Shown here in pieces: positions 53,801 to 64,000 of a stretch of DNA of 64,000 bases. Within the stretch, counting starts at the first letter, position 1. Each line of letters opens with the position of its first letter. The notes under the pieces are model-generated. The model saw only the letters and a list, made by a program, of their open reading frames with translations, had not been told where the DNA came from and ran no database searches. The DNA is from Bicyclus anynana. Its lineage: Eukaryota > Arthropoda > Insecta > Lepidoptera > Nymphalidae. The stretch is from NCBI RefSeq assembly GCF_947172395.1, contig NC_069097.1:10896142-10960141 (forward strand), in the 5' to 3' direction. The translations under genes were made by a program, and so were the position numbers.

Positions 53801-54647
53801 GGGCATCAGTATCGATGACTAATCACCCCCTGATAGTTATTTTAGAAAAATATTTCATGTACAGAATTTACCTCTCTACAGATTTATTCAATGTGTATAT
53901 ATCTACATAAACACTTACATCCCCAATTTCTCAACTGTCATGTTATAATTTGTGCAAGATATTACGTCTATAGTCGTAAATATAGTAGGTTATCATAGAC
54001 AGTCAAGACAGTATAATATCATCCGATACACCCTTTCTTTTTAAGGGTTACAGACAGACATGCTGTCATAAGGATAGGGTACTGACTGTCTGTAACTTTT
54101 AGATTTGAATAAATTTATTTTCTTTCTTTCTTTCTTTCTTTCTTTCGATACACATAGTATAAAAATTGTAGACAACTCAGTGTTGCACCTGAGAATTTCA
54201 ATAAAAATAATCGACTAATTTACTCGATTGATGGTAATCACTGTACGAGTAAAAAGAAAACCTCGGCGTTTATAAAGTACTATATTTTGAGAGTTAAGAA
54301 TTTTAAGGGTACTAATTTTTCATTATGCACGTCAACTATCATAAATGTATGTTGTTAAAAATAGCGTAGAGATTGGTGAAAAAATCTCAATAATTTATAG
54401 CCAACGATAACACAGTATCCAACCTCCATAAAGTACAAAATAAAGTCACCTAACGTGATAAGAAGTAATCTTATAACTCCTATGATCTCGTCCTGTTATC
54501 AACATCTTAGCTAGGTGTTATTGGTCTTTAAGAGTAAACATAGAACTAAGATCGACTGTAATAAAGCTATTAAAAATTCTTAAAAATAAATGAATTCAAA
54601 AATTTTGTGAGATTGATGTTTGAGTTGTATTATAGGTTATTCATTAG
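53801..54647. other. spacer with (TTTC)n microsatellite
   Basis: A TTTC run at 54,120-54,146 is preceded by 'gaataaatttattttc', which looks like the 3' tail of a LINE or SINE. No gene. Confidence 0.5.
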
Positions 54648-54953
54648 TCATAATCATAAAAACCCATATTCGGCTAACTGTTGAGCACGAGTCTCCTCTC
54701 AGAATGAGAGGAGTTAGGCCTTAGTCCACCAGTGGTCAAATGTGGATTGGCAGACTTCACACACGTAGAGAATTAAGAAAATTCTCCGGAGTGCAGGTTT
54801 CCTCACGATGTTTTTCCTTCACCGTTTGAGACACGTGATATTTAATTTCTTAAAATGCACACAACTGAAAAGTTGAAGGTACATGCAACGGACCGGATTC
54901 GAACTTACACCCTCGGGAATCGGAGGCAGAGGTTATATCCGCTGGGTTATCGT
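54648..54953 (-). mobile_element. SINE family A, full length
   Basis: A minus-strand copy including 'gaagtctgccaatccacatt' and a B-box region 'agttcgaatccgg'. The head ends 'cgataacccagcggatataa' (minus strand). Confidence 0.85.
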
Positions 54954-55946
54954 TCACGTGCGCTACGTTAATAGGTAATTAATAAAATTTTTAATTCCAA
55001 TATTTTGGAGTAAACGTGCCAGTAGTTGCCTTTCATGGCTAAATTATTGTTATCTGTGATTGTCTGGTTTTGTGTTATAAAAGAAAAAGTTGTTTGTAGT
55101 CTTTGGTTACAAGAAAATGATGTCGCAATGTAATATTAAGTAGTAAGAAATTGTAATAAATATAATTTACTCCGTATAAAGACAATATCCAATAACAGTT
55201 TGTAATATGGTAATAAATAAAAAATAAATAAACCTTGGCTGAGTTTGTTGTGGGCTTCGGACCAAGGCGCGTGTGGAGCCCTCGTAACTTTAATTTTAAG
55301 TTTTCGAATATAATTATCTTCATTAAATCACATGACATAACTTAACGTTTCGAAAGTGCTGGTAAAATAAGCCTAATCAAAAGAATAATAGGCTGGGTTC
55401 CGTAAAATATTCATTTTATTATACTTTTAAATGAAGTCCTCCATCCTACTCAAAAATTACATACATTTTACTAGAATCAATCACGCATTTATATGGGAAG
55501 AATAGCCCCACGCTAAGGGGTCTAAGTGTTGCCAACCTATAGTATAAATTTTATACTTATACTTACACCAAGAAAATATTAATAAATGTAGATTGCAAAC
55601 GAAAAATAACGTTCAATATTACAATTTTAACCACTTCATGGTTAAGAGACCGAAGCAAATCAAGAAGCCTCGATAAAATTTGCTACGGCTCCCACGCTAG
55701 TCTAACCCAGCGATGATGAGGTATATAGGTTATAGGTTAAGTGTTGGTTAATAAATTTCCCACTGATATTCTCCCTTCCCAATTGAAAATTAGCTTATGT
55801 CACTCCTCATGGTTCTGGTCTTAGAAGAATTTTCTTTATTTTCTCAGAAGCTTTCTAATGATGTGCACACCACAGGCACACTGTAACAATCAAACTTAAT
55901 AATTATCACCCCTTTTTGGCGCCGGAAGTTAAAAATATAATATTGT
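54954..55946. other. spacer
   Basis: No gene was seen. Short frames (for example 55,075-55,338 minus) lack recognisable motifs. Confidence 0.35.
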
Positions 55947-56478
55947 TTAAAGTCCGGACGCTCAGAGATTGCGTTTCTGACACCTGTCAATGTCACCTAA
56001 TTTATCAAATATTTGTTAATTAATCGTCAGTAATTTTATCCCAAAATTATTACGTTTATTGTAAGTTGGCATAACTATTCATATTTTAATGTTATAACTC
56101 GTTAAGATTAGTTAAAAAATGTTTAAATTTCGCATTTTTCCACAAAAACAGCTATGCTATGTGTATAAAAATATATAACAAGTTGCTTCCAACCTTACGT
56201 CAACAACCTCTAAATCAATTTAAAAAAAATCTTTTCTCGTGGTTGTTAGATAAATGCTTTTATTCGGTGAATGAATTTTTATATTAATGTAAATGTAAAT
56301 TGTTCTTAGACTAATTTAATTTAATTTGCATGCCAGAGATGGTCGAATGCATTGTATTATATTTGGATGTATTCAGCAAATAAAGAATTTGTATTTGTAT
56401 TTGTAAAATTTTGCCGCCAGAACCGCCCATTCGATCACGACCTGTCCGAAACGCAATCTCTAAGCGGCCAGACTTTAG
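55947..56478. mobile_element. 532-bp segment with inverted ends
   Basis: 55,947-55,983 and 56,443-56,478 are inverted copies (shared 'agagattgcgtttc', with 'aaagtc.gg.cgct' outside it). The inside holds a LINE 3' end. It is either a DNA element carrying a LINE insertion or two oppositely oriented copies of one repeat. Confidence 0.5.
56130..56400 (+). pseudogene. LINE ORF2 C-terminus and 3' end
   Basis: Encodes 'IYNKLLPTLRQQPLNQFKKN' and then 'LFSWLLDKCFYSVNEFLY' with stop, the usual short C-terminus of Jockey/RTE-like ORF2. The tail is 'gcaaataaagaatttgtatt', with AATAAA. Only the last part of the gene is present. Confidence 0.65.
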
Positions 56479-56720
56479 TATATTATAATAAGGCCACAAT
56501 GTCAAAAACAAAGGACTAAAATAACAAAGCAAAGAACCTAAAAGTCAGAGTTCAAAATCATAAAAGCTTTACTCGGTGAAGGTACCTGTTTTACGAAACT
56601 TGTTATAATATAATAGTCAAAGTCGGTTCACTAATTATGTTCGTGATAAGTTTTCGACACTTCAGCGATATCGGTAACAAAATATAACAGCTTCGAGCTT
56701 ATAGCAAAAGTAAAATATAA

Positions 56721-57071
56721 AGGTGAGTACAGATTGGTGCAATGCAACATGTAATGTAATATTCTGCCTTACATTGCATGTTCCCTGCTGCCTTGGACGT
56801 GTGGCGCGCGCGGTACGCGCATTGACTACGAATCAGTCGGCTCAGTCCTGCGCACACTGCGCGACCCTTTGTGTTCGTACCAAAAACCGACAAATCTCGG
56901 ATCGAACCGCGCACGAGTTGTAACGTTCGGAGCGTGCGCGACCCAGGCGCAGTTCGTGCGCGCGAGGCGTCCAAACCACGAGCATTCGTGATACATTGCA
57001 GCAATGTGGACGTCAAATTCTTGTATTGCATGTTGCATTACATGTTGCATTGCACCAATCTGTACCCACCT
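56721..57071. mobile_element. 351-bp GC-rich MITE with long TIRs
   Basis: Terminal inverted repeats of 36 bp differ at one base (AGGTG[A/G]GTACAGATTGGT...). They are flanked by the 3-bp direct repeat TAA (56,718-56,720 and 57,072-57,074), which suggests PIF/Harbinger. The interior is unusually GC- and CpG-rich ('gtggcgcgcgcggtacgcgc'). Overlapping short frames on both strands are not supported as genes. Confidence 0.8.
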
Positions 57072-57188
57072 TAACGAGTACAAAATTAGTGTCCATAAAC
57101 TAAAAACTGTTTTCTGTGACACAGTTTTCAAAGGACTCGCCTGTGAAACATTTTAATTTACAATGTTTCTTGTGAATTTTATTTTCTA

Positions 57189-57300
57189 CTAGCAGACCCG
57201 ACAGACGTGCGGATCGTTGACTATATGATGCAATACAATGTAAGTTCTCGAGATATCAACAAACCCGTTCCAGACAAAACGTTCATGAAAATAGTTCGTC
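57189..57300 (-). mobile_element. Helitron-like 3' end, family E
   Basis: CTAG (57,189-57,192) after A with 'cagacccgacagacgtgcgg'. The 5' limit is unclear. Related to 63,503-63,691. Confidence 0.45.
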
Positions 57301-57470
57301 AACAATATATTTTTTTTTAAATCTCGATGGTTTTATTAATTAGGTATTCGTTTCGAGTGGTCGCACTCCATTAAAACGAGTTAATCGATTTTTTTTTATT
57401 CAATAGGTATGAGGTCATAAAGTGCTTATTCACCCTCCCCTTTCATTGACATGTAAATGATCGTATCGTC

Positions 57471-57908
57471 ATCTATTCAGCCAATGGACGTCCACTGCAG
57501 GACAAAGGCCTTTTGTAGAGACTTCCAAACATCACGATACTGAGCCACCTGCATCCAGCGAATCCCTGCGACTCGCTTGATGTCGTCAGTCCACCTATAG
57601 GGGGTTGCCATTCCAGCACCTTGGGACCCCGACGTCCATCGGCTCTCCAAAACATGTGCCGCGTCTATTGCCACTTCAGCTTCGCGACTCGTTGAGCTAT
57701 GTCGGTGAGTTTGGTTCTTCTGCGGAACTCCTAATTTCTGATACGATCACGCAGAGATACTCTTAGCATAGCTCGTTCAATCGCCCGCTGTGTGACTCTG
57801 AGCCTTTTTATGAGGCCCATAGTTAGCGACCAAGTCTCGGAACAATAGGTCATCACTGGCAACACGCACTATTCGAAGACTTTTGTCTTCAGGCACTGAG
57901 GGATTTCA
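57471..57908 (-). pseudogene. LINE family F ORF2 3' end
   Basis: The minus strand encodes, with frame changes, 'RDRIRN', 'VTDIAQRVAKLKWQ' and 'W..G...KRVAGIRWMQVAQ', and ends 'cgtccattggctgaatagat'. It is the least diverged of the F tails here, but the RT core is absent. Confidence 0.8.
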
Positions 57909-58482
57909 TGTAAATAATATTTATAAATAACCTTAGGAAACATTCTAATCTATGGTCATTACTTTTATATTTAAACGTATGTGGTCTAAATATAAAACTA
58001 TAATCTTATCTGAATTATTATTAGGTTTTTTATCAATCCCTATCTTATTCATAAATATATTACATCACATTAATGGCTCGTAGATCCAGATGTTAACCTA
58101 CTTACTTGTGTTGATCATGTGGTCCTGTTTGAATCCTGAATTTAGTCATGAATCTATCTTTCGCTATGTGTAGCTTTCTTTCTTAGAACCGGTTTTACAA
58201 CCACATGTAATTGAAGTGTATGTTAAGCCTTCAGTCCTCCAATCATCATTAATATCTGATAGTGATCTTTACATAGTAACCCTACGCTGTCCAATAATTG
58301 TTCAGACCAATTACCTTCTATTACACCTTATAGCACTCAGATTCACCAACAAAATTGTCTGTAGTTTTAAGAGAGGAACGAGATATACTTACACATCGAA
58401 AATATTTAACATCAATAAATATATCCTGTGTCTTTACATTACACACAACTATACATTTTAAATCGTAATACACATACACGTG
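57909..58482. other. spacer
   Basis: No gene was seen. Confidence 0.35.
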
Positions 58483-58775
58483 TTTTTTTTTATTCTGTAC
58501 AAGTAAGCCTTCAACTACAATCTCACTTCATCGTAAGTGATGATGCAATTTAAGATGGAAGCGAGCTAACTTGTTAGGAGGAGGGTGAAAATCCACACGC
58601 CTTTCAGTTTCTACACGACATCGTACCGGAACACAAATCGCTTGGCGGTACGTTTTTGTTGGTAGGGTGGTAACTAGTTAGACCTGGACCATTTAAGAAA
58701 CCTCAATCGGCCCAGCCGGGGCTCGAACCCAGGACCTCCGTTTTGTAAATCGCATACCACTGCCCCACTGAGGCC
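58483..58775 (-). mobile_element. SINE family B, full length
   Basis: Poly-A tail as a plus-strand T run, then the complete body and a tRNA-like head with B box GGTTCGAGCCC (minus strand) and A-box region 'tggggcagtgg'. Confidence 0.85.
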
Positions 58776-59380
58776 ATCATTTCATTACAATGAAACATCG
58801 ATTCTGTAGAGGCACCTTGTATGAACACGTGAGATCATGATCTTATAGTTTTACGTCTATCACAGGGGTAACCTCTAGCGAAGCGGGTCCTATAGAAGGC
58901 ATTTGGTCTGAGCATAATTTGAGCAGCGTGGTAGATCTTAGCACCAAAATACCTCTCATATAGCCAAGTGGCCCGTCATTCTCTTTCTACGATCGCAAAC
59001 GCTTCGAAAACTAGAAAAATGTATGGGGAATGACATTTGCTATCGACAGGTAACGTGATTAAGATCTGTCATTCCCATACATTTTTCTGGGACTGGCCGT
59101 ATAGCAGACCATTCAAAAACACGATGACGGTGACATCACATTTAAGTAAATAATAATATTATTGTAGAATATTAAAGTTGTTACCACATGCAAAGGGCTG
59201 CTGTTTGTTAATCGGGTGAGTGGCTTGCGTGCACGACAAGTACTTTGAGGTAATATAAAAAACTTATTTCAAATGCTATTAAGTTTATGAGCTTACAGTC
59301 TATAAAAGTATCACTAGATATGGTCGTAGTCGTGTCTGCATCAACATGTGCCATCTTGGAATCGATATTTTTTTAATTAG
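58776..59380. other. spacer with hairpin 59,013-59,088
   Basis: 'agaaaaatgtatggggaatg' and its complement 'cattcccatacatttttct' form a 22-bp arm pair around about 31 nt, possibly a short palindromic element. No gene. Confidence 0.5.
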
Positions 59381-59400
59381 TCTATACTAATATTATAAAA
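59381..59400 (+). mobile_element. Helitron family C 5' end fragment
   Basis: 'tctatactaatattataaaa' is the family C 5' terminus. It is interrupted immediately by LINE sequence. Confidence 0.5.
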
Positions 59401-60181
59401 GAACAAATAGGAAAGAGAGGAGTTCATGAAGATCGTATACTTGGACCGTTCACAACTGGAAAACGGAACGATAATGGACAACGACTAATAAACTTTGTCT
59501 TGGAAAATAACCTACATATTATGAATAGCAACTACAAAAAAGCCCTAATCGAAAATGGACATGGGTGTCACCTAACGGGATGGTAAGAAATGAAATAGAT
59601 TACATTGTTACAAACAGACCAAAGCAATTTTTGAATGTGGGCATTATAAGCCAACTTAACTTTAACACAAACCATAGACTACTTCGTGGAGAATTATACA
59701 CAAGAGAACCTAAGAAATCAAGAAAAAACATACAAAATACAAAGGAATCAATACTTCTACCACTTCCGCAAAATATTCTTGAATCTTTAGACAAAAACCT
59801 AGAAAAAATAATTAATCTCACCAAAATCCAAGACAAATACGATGCTCTAGAAAAGGAATTAAAATTCCGCCAAAAAAACTAAAATAAATAAGGTCAAGAA
59901 AGACAAATTAGGTCCTGTAGCAAGAAAGTTAATAACACAAAGAAAATCACTGTTTACAAACAGGAAAACCAACAGACACAAGATAACAAAACTAAGTAAA
60001 GATATTAACTTAAACATCAGAAAACACAGACTAAATTCTAGAACAGACACACTTATTCACTACATAGAAAAATCAGGAGGAATCAAAAAAGCACAGAATG
60101 AATTAAAAGAGAGTTTAAATTGGATCGAAGGCATGAAGCATCATAGATACAAGAAAAGCAAAACAAACAGAACAGAGGAGA
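59401..60181 (+). pseudogene. LINE endonuclease fragment (RTE-like), frameshifted
   Basis: The first frame encodes 'IGKRGVHEDRILGPFTTGKR' and 'NDNGQRLINFVLENNLHIMN'. After a frame change near 59,540 the next reads 'KWTWVSPNGMVRNEIDYIVT' and 'NTNHRLLRGEL'. These are the C-terminal half of an AP-like endonuclease, including the 'wtW.SP.g...nEIDyI' block and the 'hR' of the catalytic S-D-H region. A further block, 'RTDTLIHYIEKSGGIKKAQN', falls in the pre-RT linker. The element stops before the RT domain, so it lacks both ends. Confidence 0.75.
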
Positions 60182-60184
60182 CTT

Positions 60185-60232
60185 GATTTCAACAGTGAGC
60201 CAAATATGGGTTGATAGTGATGATGATAGTAT
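60185..60232 (+). mobile_element. SINE A 3' end fragment
   Basis: 'caacagtgagccaaatatgg' and 'gttgatagtgatgatgatag' are the terminal part of family A with a trinucleotide tail. Confidence 0.6.
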
Positions 60233-60844
60233 TGATTTTTATTCTCCTTAATTCCCTATTCGATAAATTATTATTAGTCATAAAGACTAAATCTGAAAGG
60301 ATTTTTTTATAGAAACAGGAAAGAGGTGATGTGGTACTTTATATGAAAGTCTGTCCTTTATAATTAAAAGGGTCAGAGGTTTCCACGCGGGTTTCTTTAA
60401 GTACAGAGTAATTAAATTTGCGGCGTACTTAAAAAAATACTGTAAAAGAAAAGATCGTCCTAATCTGATCACGACGCTAACTTTTAGCTAATTCCCCGTA
60501 TTATAATTCAGTTTCTATTTTATGGTAAAGATAAAACCAATTGTTCTAAGACTGTTAATCATATTATCTTAATCTGTTTAAACATAGTTGAATCAAGACC
60601 TGAGGTTACTAAGGGAAATTTTATAAGACTAAACTACAGGTAGATGGAACTTGGAAGATTGGATGGTGTTTTACTTGTAGCACATTCAGTAACCAATCAT
60701 AAATTAATTATTATGTAATTATGATTATGATCTAAACATGATCTTTAGCCCTCATTGCCACGAGATCTTTTTAACGAACGTTAACGTTCTAATATAGTAT
60801 GACGTTAAATGAACGTCTATTTCTCAACAACATCTCCTTACCCT
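60233..60844. other. spacer
   Basis: No gene was seen. Confidence 0.35.
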
Positions 60845-61140
60845 TATACCACTTAAGTGGGGTCGGAAAAATATGTCAATCTTTTCCATTCGTCTCTATT
60901 ACTCGTCAACTCATCATCCACTCCTTTTACACACATGTCCTCTTTCACACAATCCAACCATCTCTTCTTTGGCCTTCCTCTACTCTTATGACCTTCCACT
61001 TGCACATTTCAACATTTTTCTAGTAATATGACTTTCCTCTCTACATGTCCATACCAAGCTTTTACTCCTCAATTTTTCTGTAAACTTGATAATACTTCTT
61101 TTTCTTGATTCTCGATTTCTTGTATTTAAACGCTTTTTTA
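60845..61140 (-). pseudogene. LINE ORF2 C-terminal relic (second RTE-like family)
   Basis: The minus strand encodes 'NVQVEGHKSRGRPKKRWLDC', 'VKEDMCVKGVDDELTSNRDE' and 'WKRLTYFSDPT' before a stop, preceded in another frame by 'AWYGHVER'. 'W.GHV.R..........GrRsrGRPkkRWlDcv..Dm' is a common C-terminal motif of insect endonuclease-reverse transcriptases. It differs from family F at 7.9 kb. Confidence 0.75.
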
Positions 61141-62125
61141 CCTTTCGTTAAAAACCGTCGAGCGAATGGGAGGAGGGAGCTAAGTCCGAAAATCAGCAGT
61201 GGAAGAGTGAGGTGGGTTTAGGCTTGTCATGATTCGTTTGTCTTGTTGTGTAAGTTTTTTTATTGTTGTTCTATGAACGGCTTTCGGAATTACTCTTTTA
61301 TCTAAATGGAAGTGACTACTCTCATATCTCATAGGTATTGTATGATCTTGCCCAGCCTGTCAAGCTCAAATTATTCTTCTTTATCTGTAATAATGCCTCT
61401 TGATATAATCTTTAATAACGTTTTTCTCATTGTAATTTACTTAATATGGTCACGATATACTATTTTAAAATCCTCATTGATACCCATATTGTAGTATATA
61501 AAAAAGTCGCCTCGAGTCTATAGCGTCTCACAGTCGTCATGTTGTTGGTTATTTCATTTCACGTATATAAGAACGCTTGAGTTATTACGACAAATCCAAC
61601 AACGTCTTAATTACGTGAATCCGTTCAGCGGTTTAGAAGATGAGATAATACAGAATATTACATAGATACATACATACAAGATACGCGCGAAAAACATAAC
61701 CCTTCTTGGCAATCGGGTAAAAAAAGGCTTATCGTATATGATGCCTTGGGTCTACTTGGATAAGTTAAACCGTTACAAATTGATGTAATTGCATTTACTT
61801 TACAAATCATATATTAAAGTTAAAGTCCAACATGAAAATTCGTAGCAATCATTATGTGAAAAAGTCTCTTTTGTTAGAGTTCTAGCTGCAAACGAATGCT
61901 TTTCTTTCTATCTGACGCCTGCAAAGCGTTAGAGCAAGATTGCAGCCCCAGTTGCACAGTACGTCGTCTAGACAAAGAGGTTGGTAGGACTAAGTAACAA
62001 TGGGACGGCTAATATTTACAAAAGTGATAAAGAATGTATACGGTTGGTTCAGAGCGGAAATATTAAAGCCAGGCTTGAAATGGGGACCATAGAAATCAGA
62101 TAATCTTTAACTAATATTATAAAAA
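61141..62125. other. spacer
   Basis: No gene was seen. The small open frame 61,306-61,494 has no recognisable motif. Confidence 0.35.
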
Positions 62126-62400
62126 GCCGTGATAGCCTAGTGGATATGACCTCTGTCTCTGATAACTTCGTTCGTGTACTTTTCAGTTGTGTGCATGTTT
62201 AGAAATTAAATATCACGTGTCTCATACGGTGAAGGAAAAACATCGTGAGGAAATCTACCAGAGAATTTTCTTAATTCTCTGCGTGTGTAAAGTCTGCCAA
62301 TCCACATTTGGCCCAGCGTGGTGGACTGTTTGGATAACCTCTCTCATTTTGAGAGGAGACTTGTAACGAACAGTGAGCCGAATATGGGTTTTTTAATTAT
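62126..62400 (+). mobile_element. SINE family A with B-box deletion
   Basis: A box 'tagcctagtgg' is present. The region normally holding the B box is replaced by 'gataacttcgttcgtgtac'. The body and end 'gaatatgggtttttt' follow. It is probably not transcribable by RNA polymerase III. Confidence 0.75.
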
Positions 62401-62404
62401 GAAA

Positions 62405-62510
62405 GATTGTGGTGTAGTAGGGGTTATTTCTGGATCTATTGAATTGATTTTGAAAATTATTTTTACACTAGAAAGCCACGTTATTTGTGAGTGTCAAGGG
62501 ATCTAAGAAA
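62405..62510 (+). mobile_element. Helitron C2 fragment
   Basis: 'tttttacactagaaagccac' and 'gttatttgtgagtgtcaagg' match the C2 core. No ends. Confidence 0.45.
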
Positions 62511-62570
62511 TATTACCGATATCGTCATAAGTAGGTACACAAAATGATTTTAAATAAATGCCTAGTCGAA

Positions 62571-62746
62571 TCTTAATAAAACGCGAAAGTTCATTCATAA
62601 CGAAATCTCGAAAACCGCTTGATGTAGAAAGTTGAAATTAGGCAGGGAGGTCGTTTATAGTTAGTAGGTATCCACTAAGAACGGATTTTGTGATAGGGCC
62701 GGATTAAAGAGGTCTAAGGGCGAATGAAGTCGCGGGCGTCCGCTAG
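62571..62746 (+). mobile_element. Helitron-like element, subfamily D2
   Basis: A|TC at 62,570/62,571 and CTAG|T at 62,743-62,747, with 'gaagtcgcgggcgtccgctag' hairpin sequence at the end. Same subfamily as 18,709-18,845. Confidence 0.75.
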
Positions 62747-62759
62747 TAATCATATAATG

Positions 62760-63300
62760 CTTCTAATACTAGAATACTTCAGGTTATCGCCGCGTTGCAA
62801 CGACTTGCGGTACGGACGGCTTCAGTGTGCTCGTGGCGTTCGAGCCGTCCATATCTCTTGTTGTGTAATTCTTTATAGGTTACTTGGGATAGGCGGAGAG
62901 AGTGACTTGAGTGAAAAAGGGGAGTGTTTGTCAACAGTCAAAGGATCCTTTAACCCTACATACATCGTTTACAAGTTCGTGACTTCACTCAAGGTCATTC
63001 TCTGCCATTCTAGGGTCTTATTTTGGTTACAGTTTGTTTTGTTAATTAAGATGTCCTGACAAATGTTGTGTGCCTTTGTTTGACATTAGTTTTCCTACTT
63101 TTGTAATCACTTTCGAGTCTGCTAAAATACATAGTACTCGAAGAAGTATCAACCCCTAATGCCTAGAAATAACATTAACCCTAATGTCCTAAACTTGCAT
63201 GAAAGAGATCGCTACTGGGCGATAAGACCGTCTTTGTATTCTCTTTGTACTTCTTTGTACAATGTCTCCGTTTTCCGTACTAAGCTTATTGTGGCGAATG
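62760..63300 (+). pseudogene. degenerate LINE 3' region
   Basis: The 3' portion 'gagatcgctactgggcgata' and 'agaccgtctttgtattctct' is the CR1/Jockey-like 3' UTR seen at 15.6 and 45.75 kb. The GC-richer part before it (62,785-62,960) carries a 111-codon open frame starting at 62,724. Its 'KGSFNPT' stretch resembles a minus-strand segment at 37,640-37,700, so it is repeat-derived. Confidence 0.5.
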
Positions 63301-63423
63301 AAAATTAAGATTTTAATTTAAGATTTCCCCTTGGTTTCTCCTTCAAGATTTCTTCCTATTATTTCCTTCAATGCTCATACTTGTACTTATTCGACAGACT
63401 TCAGATATGATTCTGTACGTTCT

Positions 63424-63460
63424 AGGGTTCCGAACGTACGTAGTACAAAAACGGAACCCT
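63424..63460. repeat. AGGGTTCCG hairpin
   Basis: AGGGTTCCG and CGGAACCCT, 9-bp arms, 19-nt loop. The 'ggttccg..cggaacc' motif is common in Lepidoptera repeats. Confidence 0.5.
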
Positions 63461-63502
63461 TATAATATTATTTTCTTTTCCTTATGTCATTTATATAGTG
63501 TA

Positions 63503-63691
63503 TCTGTATACTAATAATTTTATATACCTTTCTGAGAATTTCAATTAATAAAATATTATATAACAAAAAATAAAAAAAACAAACAGAAAAAAAACTACCT
63601 AAATACTATCTACATTTTATATTTAACATTTAGGGTAGGGTTAGGGGGTATGAAAAAAATGTACAAAACGAAGCTTGACCGGGTCTGCTAG
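63503..63691 (+). mobile_element. Helitron-like element, family E
   Basis: A|TC at 63,502/63,503 ('tctgtatactaataatttta') and CTAG|T at 63,688-63,692, ending 'gcttgaccgggtctgCTAG'. It is 189 bp. Confidence 0.6.
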
Positions 63692-63790
63692 TTTAAAATA
63701 AATATTAAGACTTAGGCGTCGAACAATTCCACAATTTCTCATCCTCAATCAAAGAACAGATTTCAATCGGTAAAGTGCCCAGAAGGCTGG

Positions 63791-63819
63791 CAGTATTGCC
63801 ACGTTGTATGGCAATACTG
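63791..63819. repeat. perfect 11-bp hairpin
   Basis: CAGTATTGCCA and TGGCAATACTG around 7 nt. Function unknown. Confidence 0.6.
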
Positions 63820-63887
63820 ATTCTTAACATGTTTTATTGACCCGATTGTAACATCAAACTAATAAGAAAGAAATGCTTAATTCTTCT

Positions 63888-63945
63888 TTGAGCCAATATT
63901 CAAACCCAGGACCTTAGGTCCACTAGGCCCACAAGACAGTATATC
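63888..63945 (-). mobile_element. tRNA-like SINE head
   Basis: The minus strand reads 'gtgggcctagtggacctaag' and then 'gtcctgggtttgaatattgg', an A-box-like and a B-box-like segment about 30 nt apart. The rest of the element is not identified. Confidence 0.4.
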
Positions 63946-64000
63946 TTTTTTTTATTTCTGGGAGGAGAGTGGGGTTAACTCATACAAAGTTTCGTGACAA

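Noticed and set aside
56699..57131. Arg-rich frames on both strands around 56.8-57.1 kb
   Set aside because: They lie in the CpG-rich MITE interior and its inverted repeats. There is no sign of selection or a start context.
1..64000. An undescribed multi-gene defence or metabolic system
   Set aside because: No cluster of co-oriented, non-transposon genes exists in any frame. All longer frames trace to mobile elements or tandem repeats.

Overview
The window looks like intergenic or intronic DNA from a moth or butterfly (Lepidoptera). The sequence is AT-rich. It is packed with tRNA-headed SINEs, short Helitron-like elements that start TC..ATATTATAAA and end CTAG|T, LINE 3' ends with the 'gataagaccgcct' type of 3' UTR, and many small inverted-repeat elements. 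These families are typical of Lepidoptera. I found no convincing host gene, rRNA, genuine tRNA or CRISPR array, and all substantial coding sequence belongs to mobile elements.

Layout. Positions 1-22 kb hold scattered SINEs (called here families A, B, G and I), Helitron-like elements (C and D), a decayed LINE ORF2 end at 6.4-6.9 kb, a nested SINE cluster at 8.5-9.3 kb, and a 28-bp inverted-repeat element at 21.46-22.21 kb. Positions 23,321-28,941 hold a complete LTR retrotransposon with identical 621-bp LTRs, a GTAAG target duplication, a tRNA-Tyr-type primer site, a four-copy leader repeat and an A-rich internal region. Its reading frames show no recognisable protease, reverse transcriptase or integrase. 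Positions 29.43-30.30 kb hold a 123-bp (41-codon) tandem repeat that stays open for 287 codons. It is followed by a decayed DIRS-like reverse transcriptase relic to about 32 kb. A 158-bp sequence occurs in opposite orientations at 22.28 and 33.27 kb, enclosing this whole retroelement block.

Positions 38,761-41,938 hold an intact-looking pogo/Tigger-type DNA transposon. It has terminal inverted repeats, a TA target duplication and one minus-strand gene encoding a 685-residue DDD transposase with a C-terminal PHD finger. This is the only full-length coding sequence I am confident in.

Positions 42-64 kb hold further LINE tails (one inside a Helitron with an 11-bp target duplication), several MITEs with clear terminal repeats (44.96, 52.89 and 56.72 kb), a 26-bp perfect hairpin (48.39 kb), Helitron-like copies, and LINE fragments carrying endonuclease or ORF2 C-terminal sequence at 59.4 and 60.8 kb.

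Functionally, the window is layered transposon insertion. Autonomous enzymes are represented by the pogo-like transposase and by decayed LINE and DIRS fragments. Most other elements are non-autonomous and would depend on enzymes encoded elsewhere. Family names A-I are local labels used in this report only.
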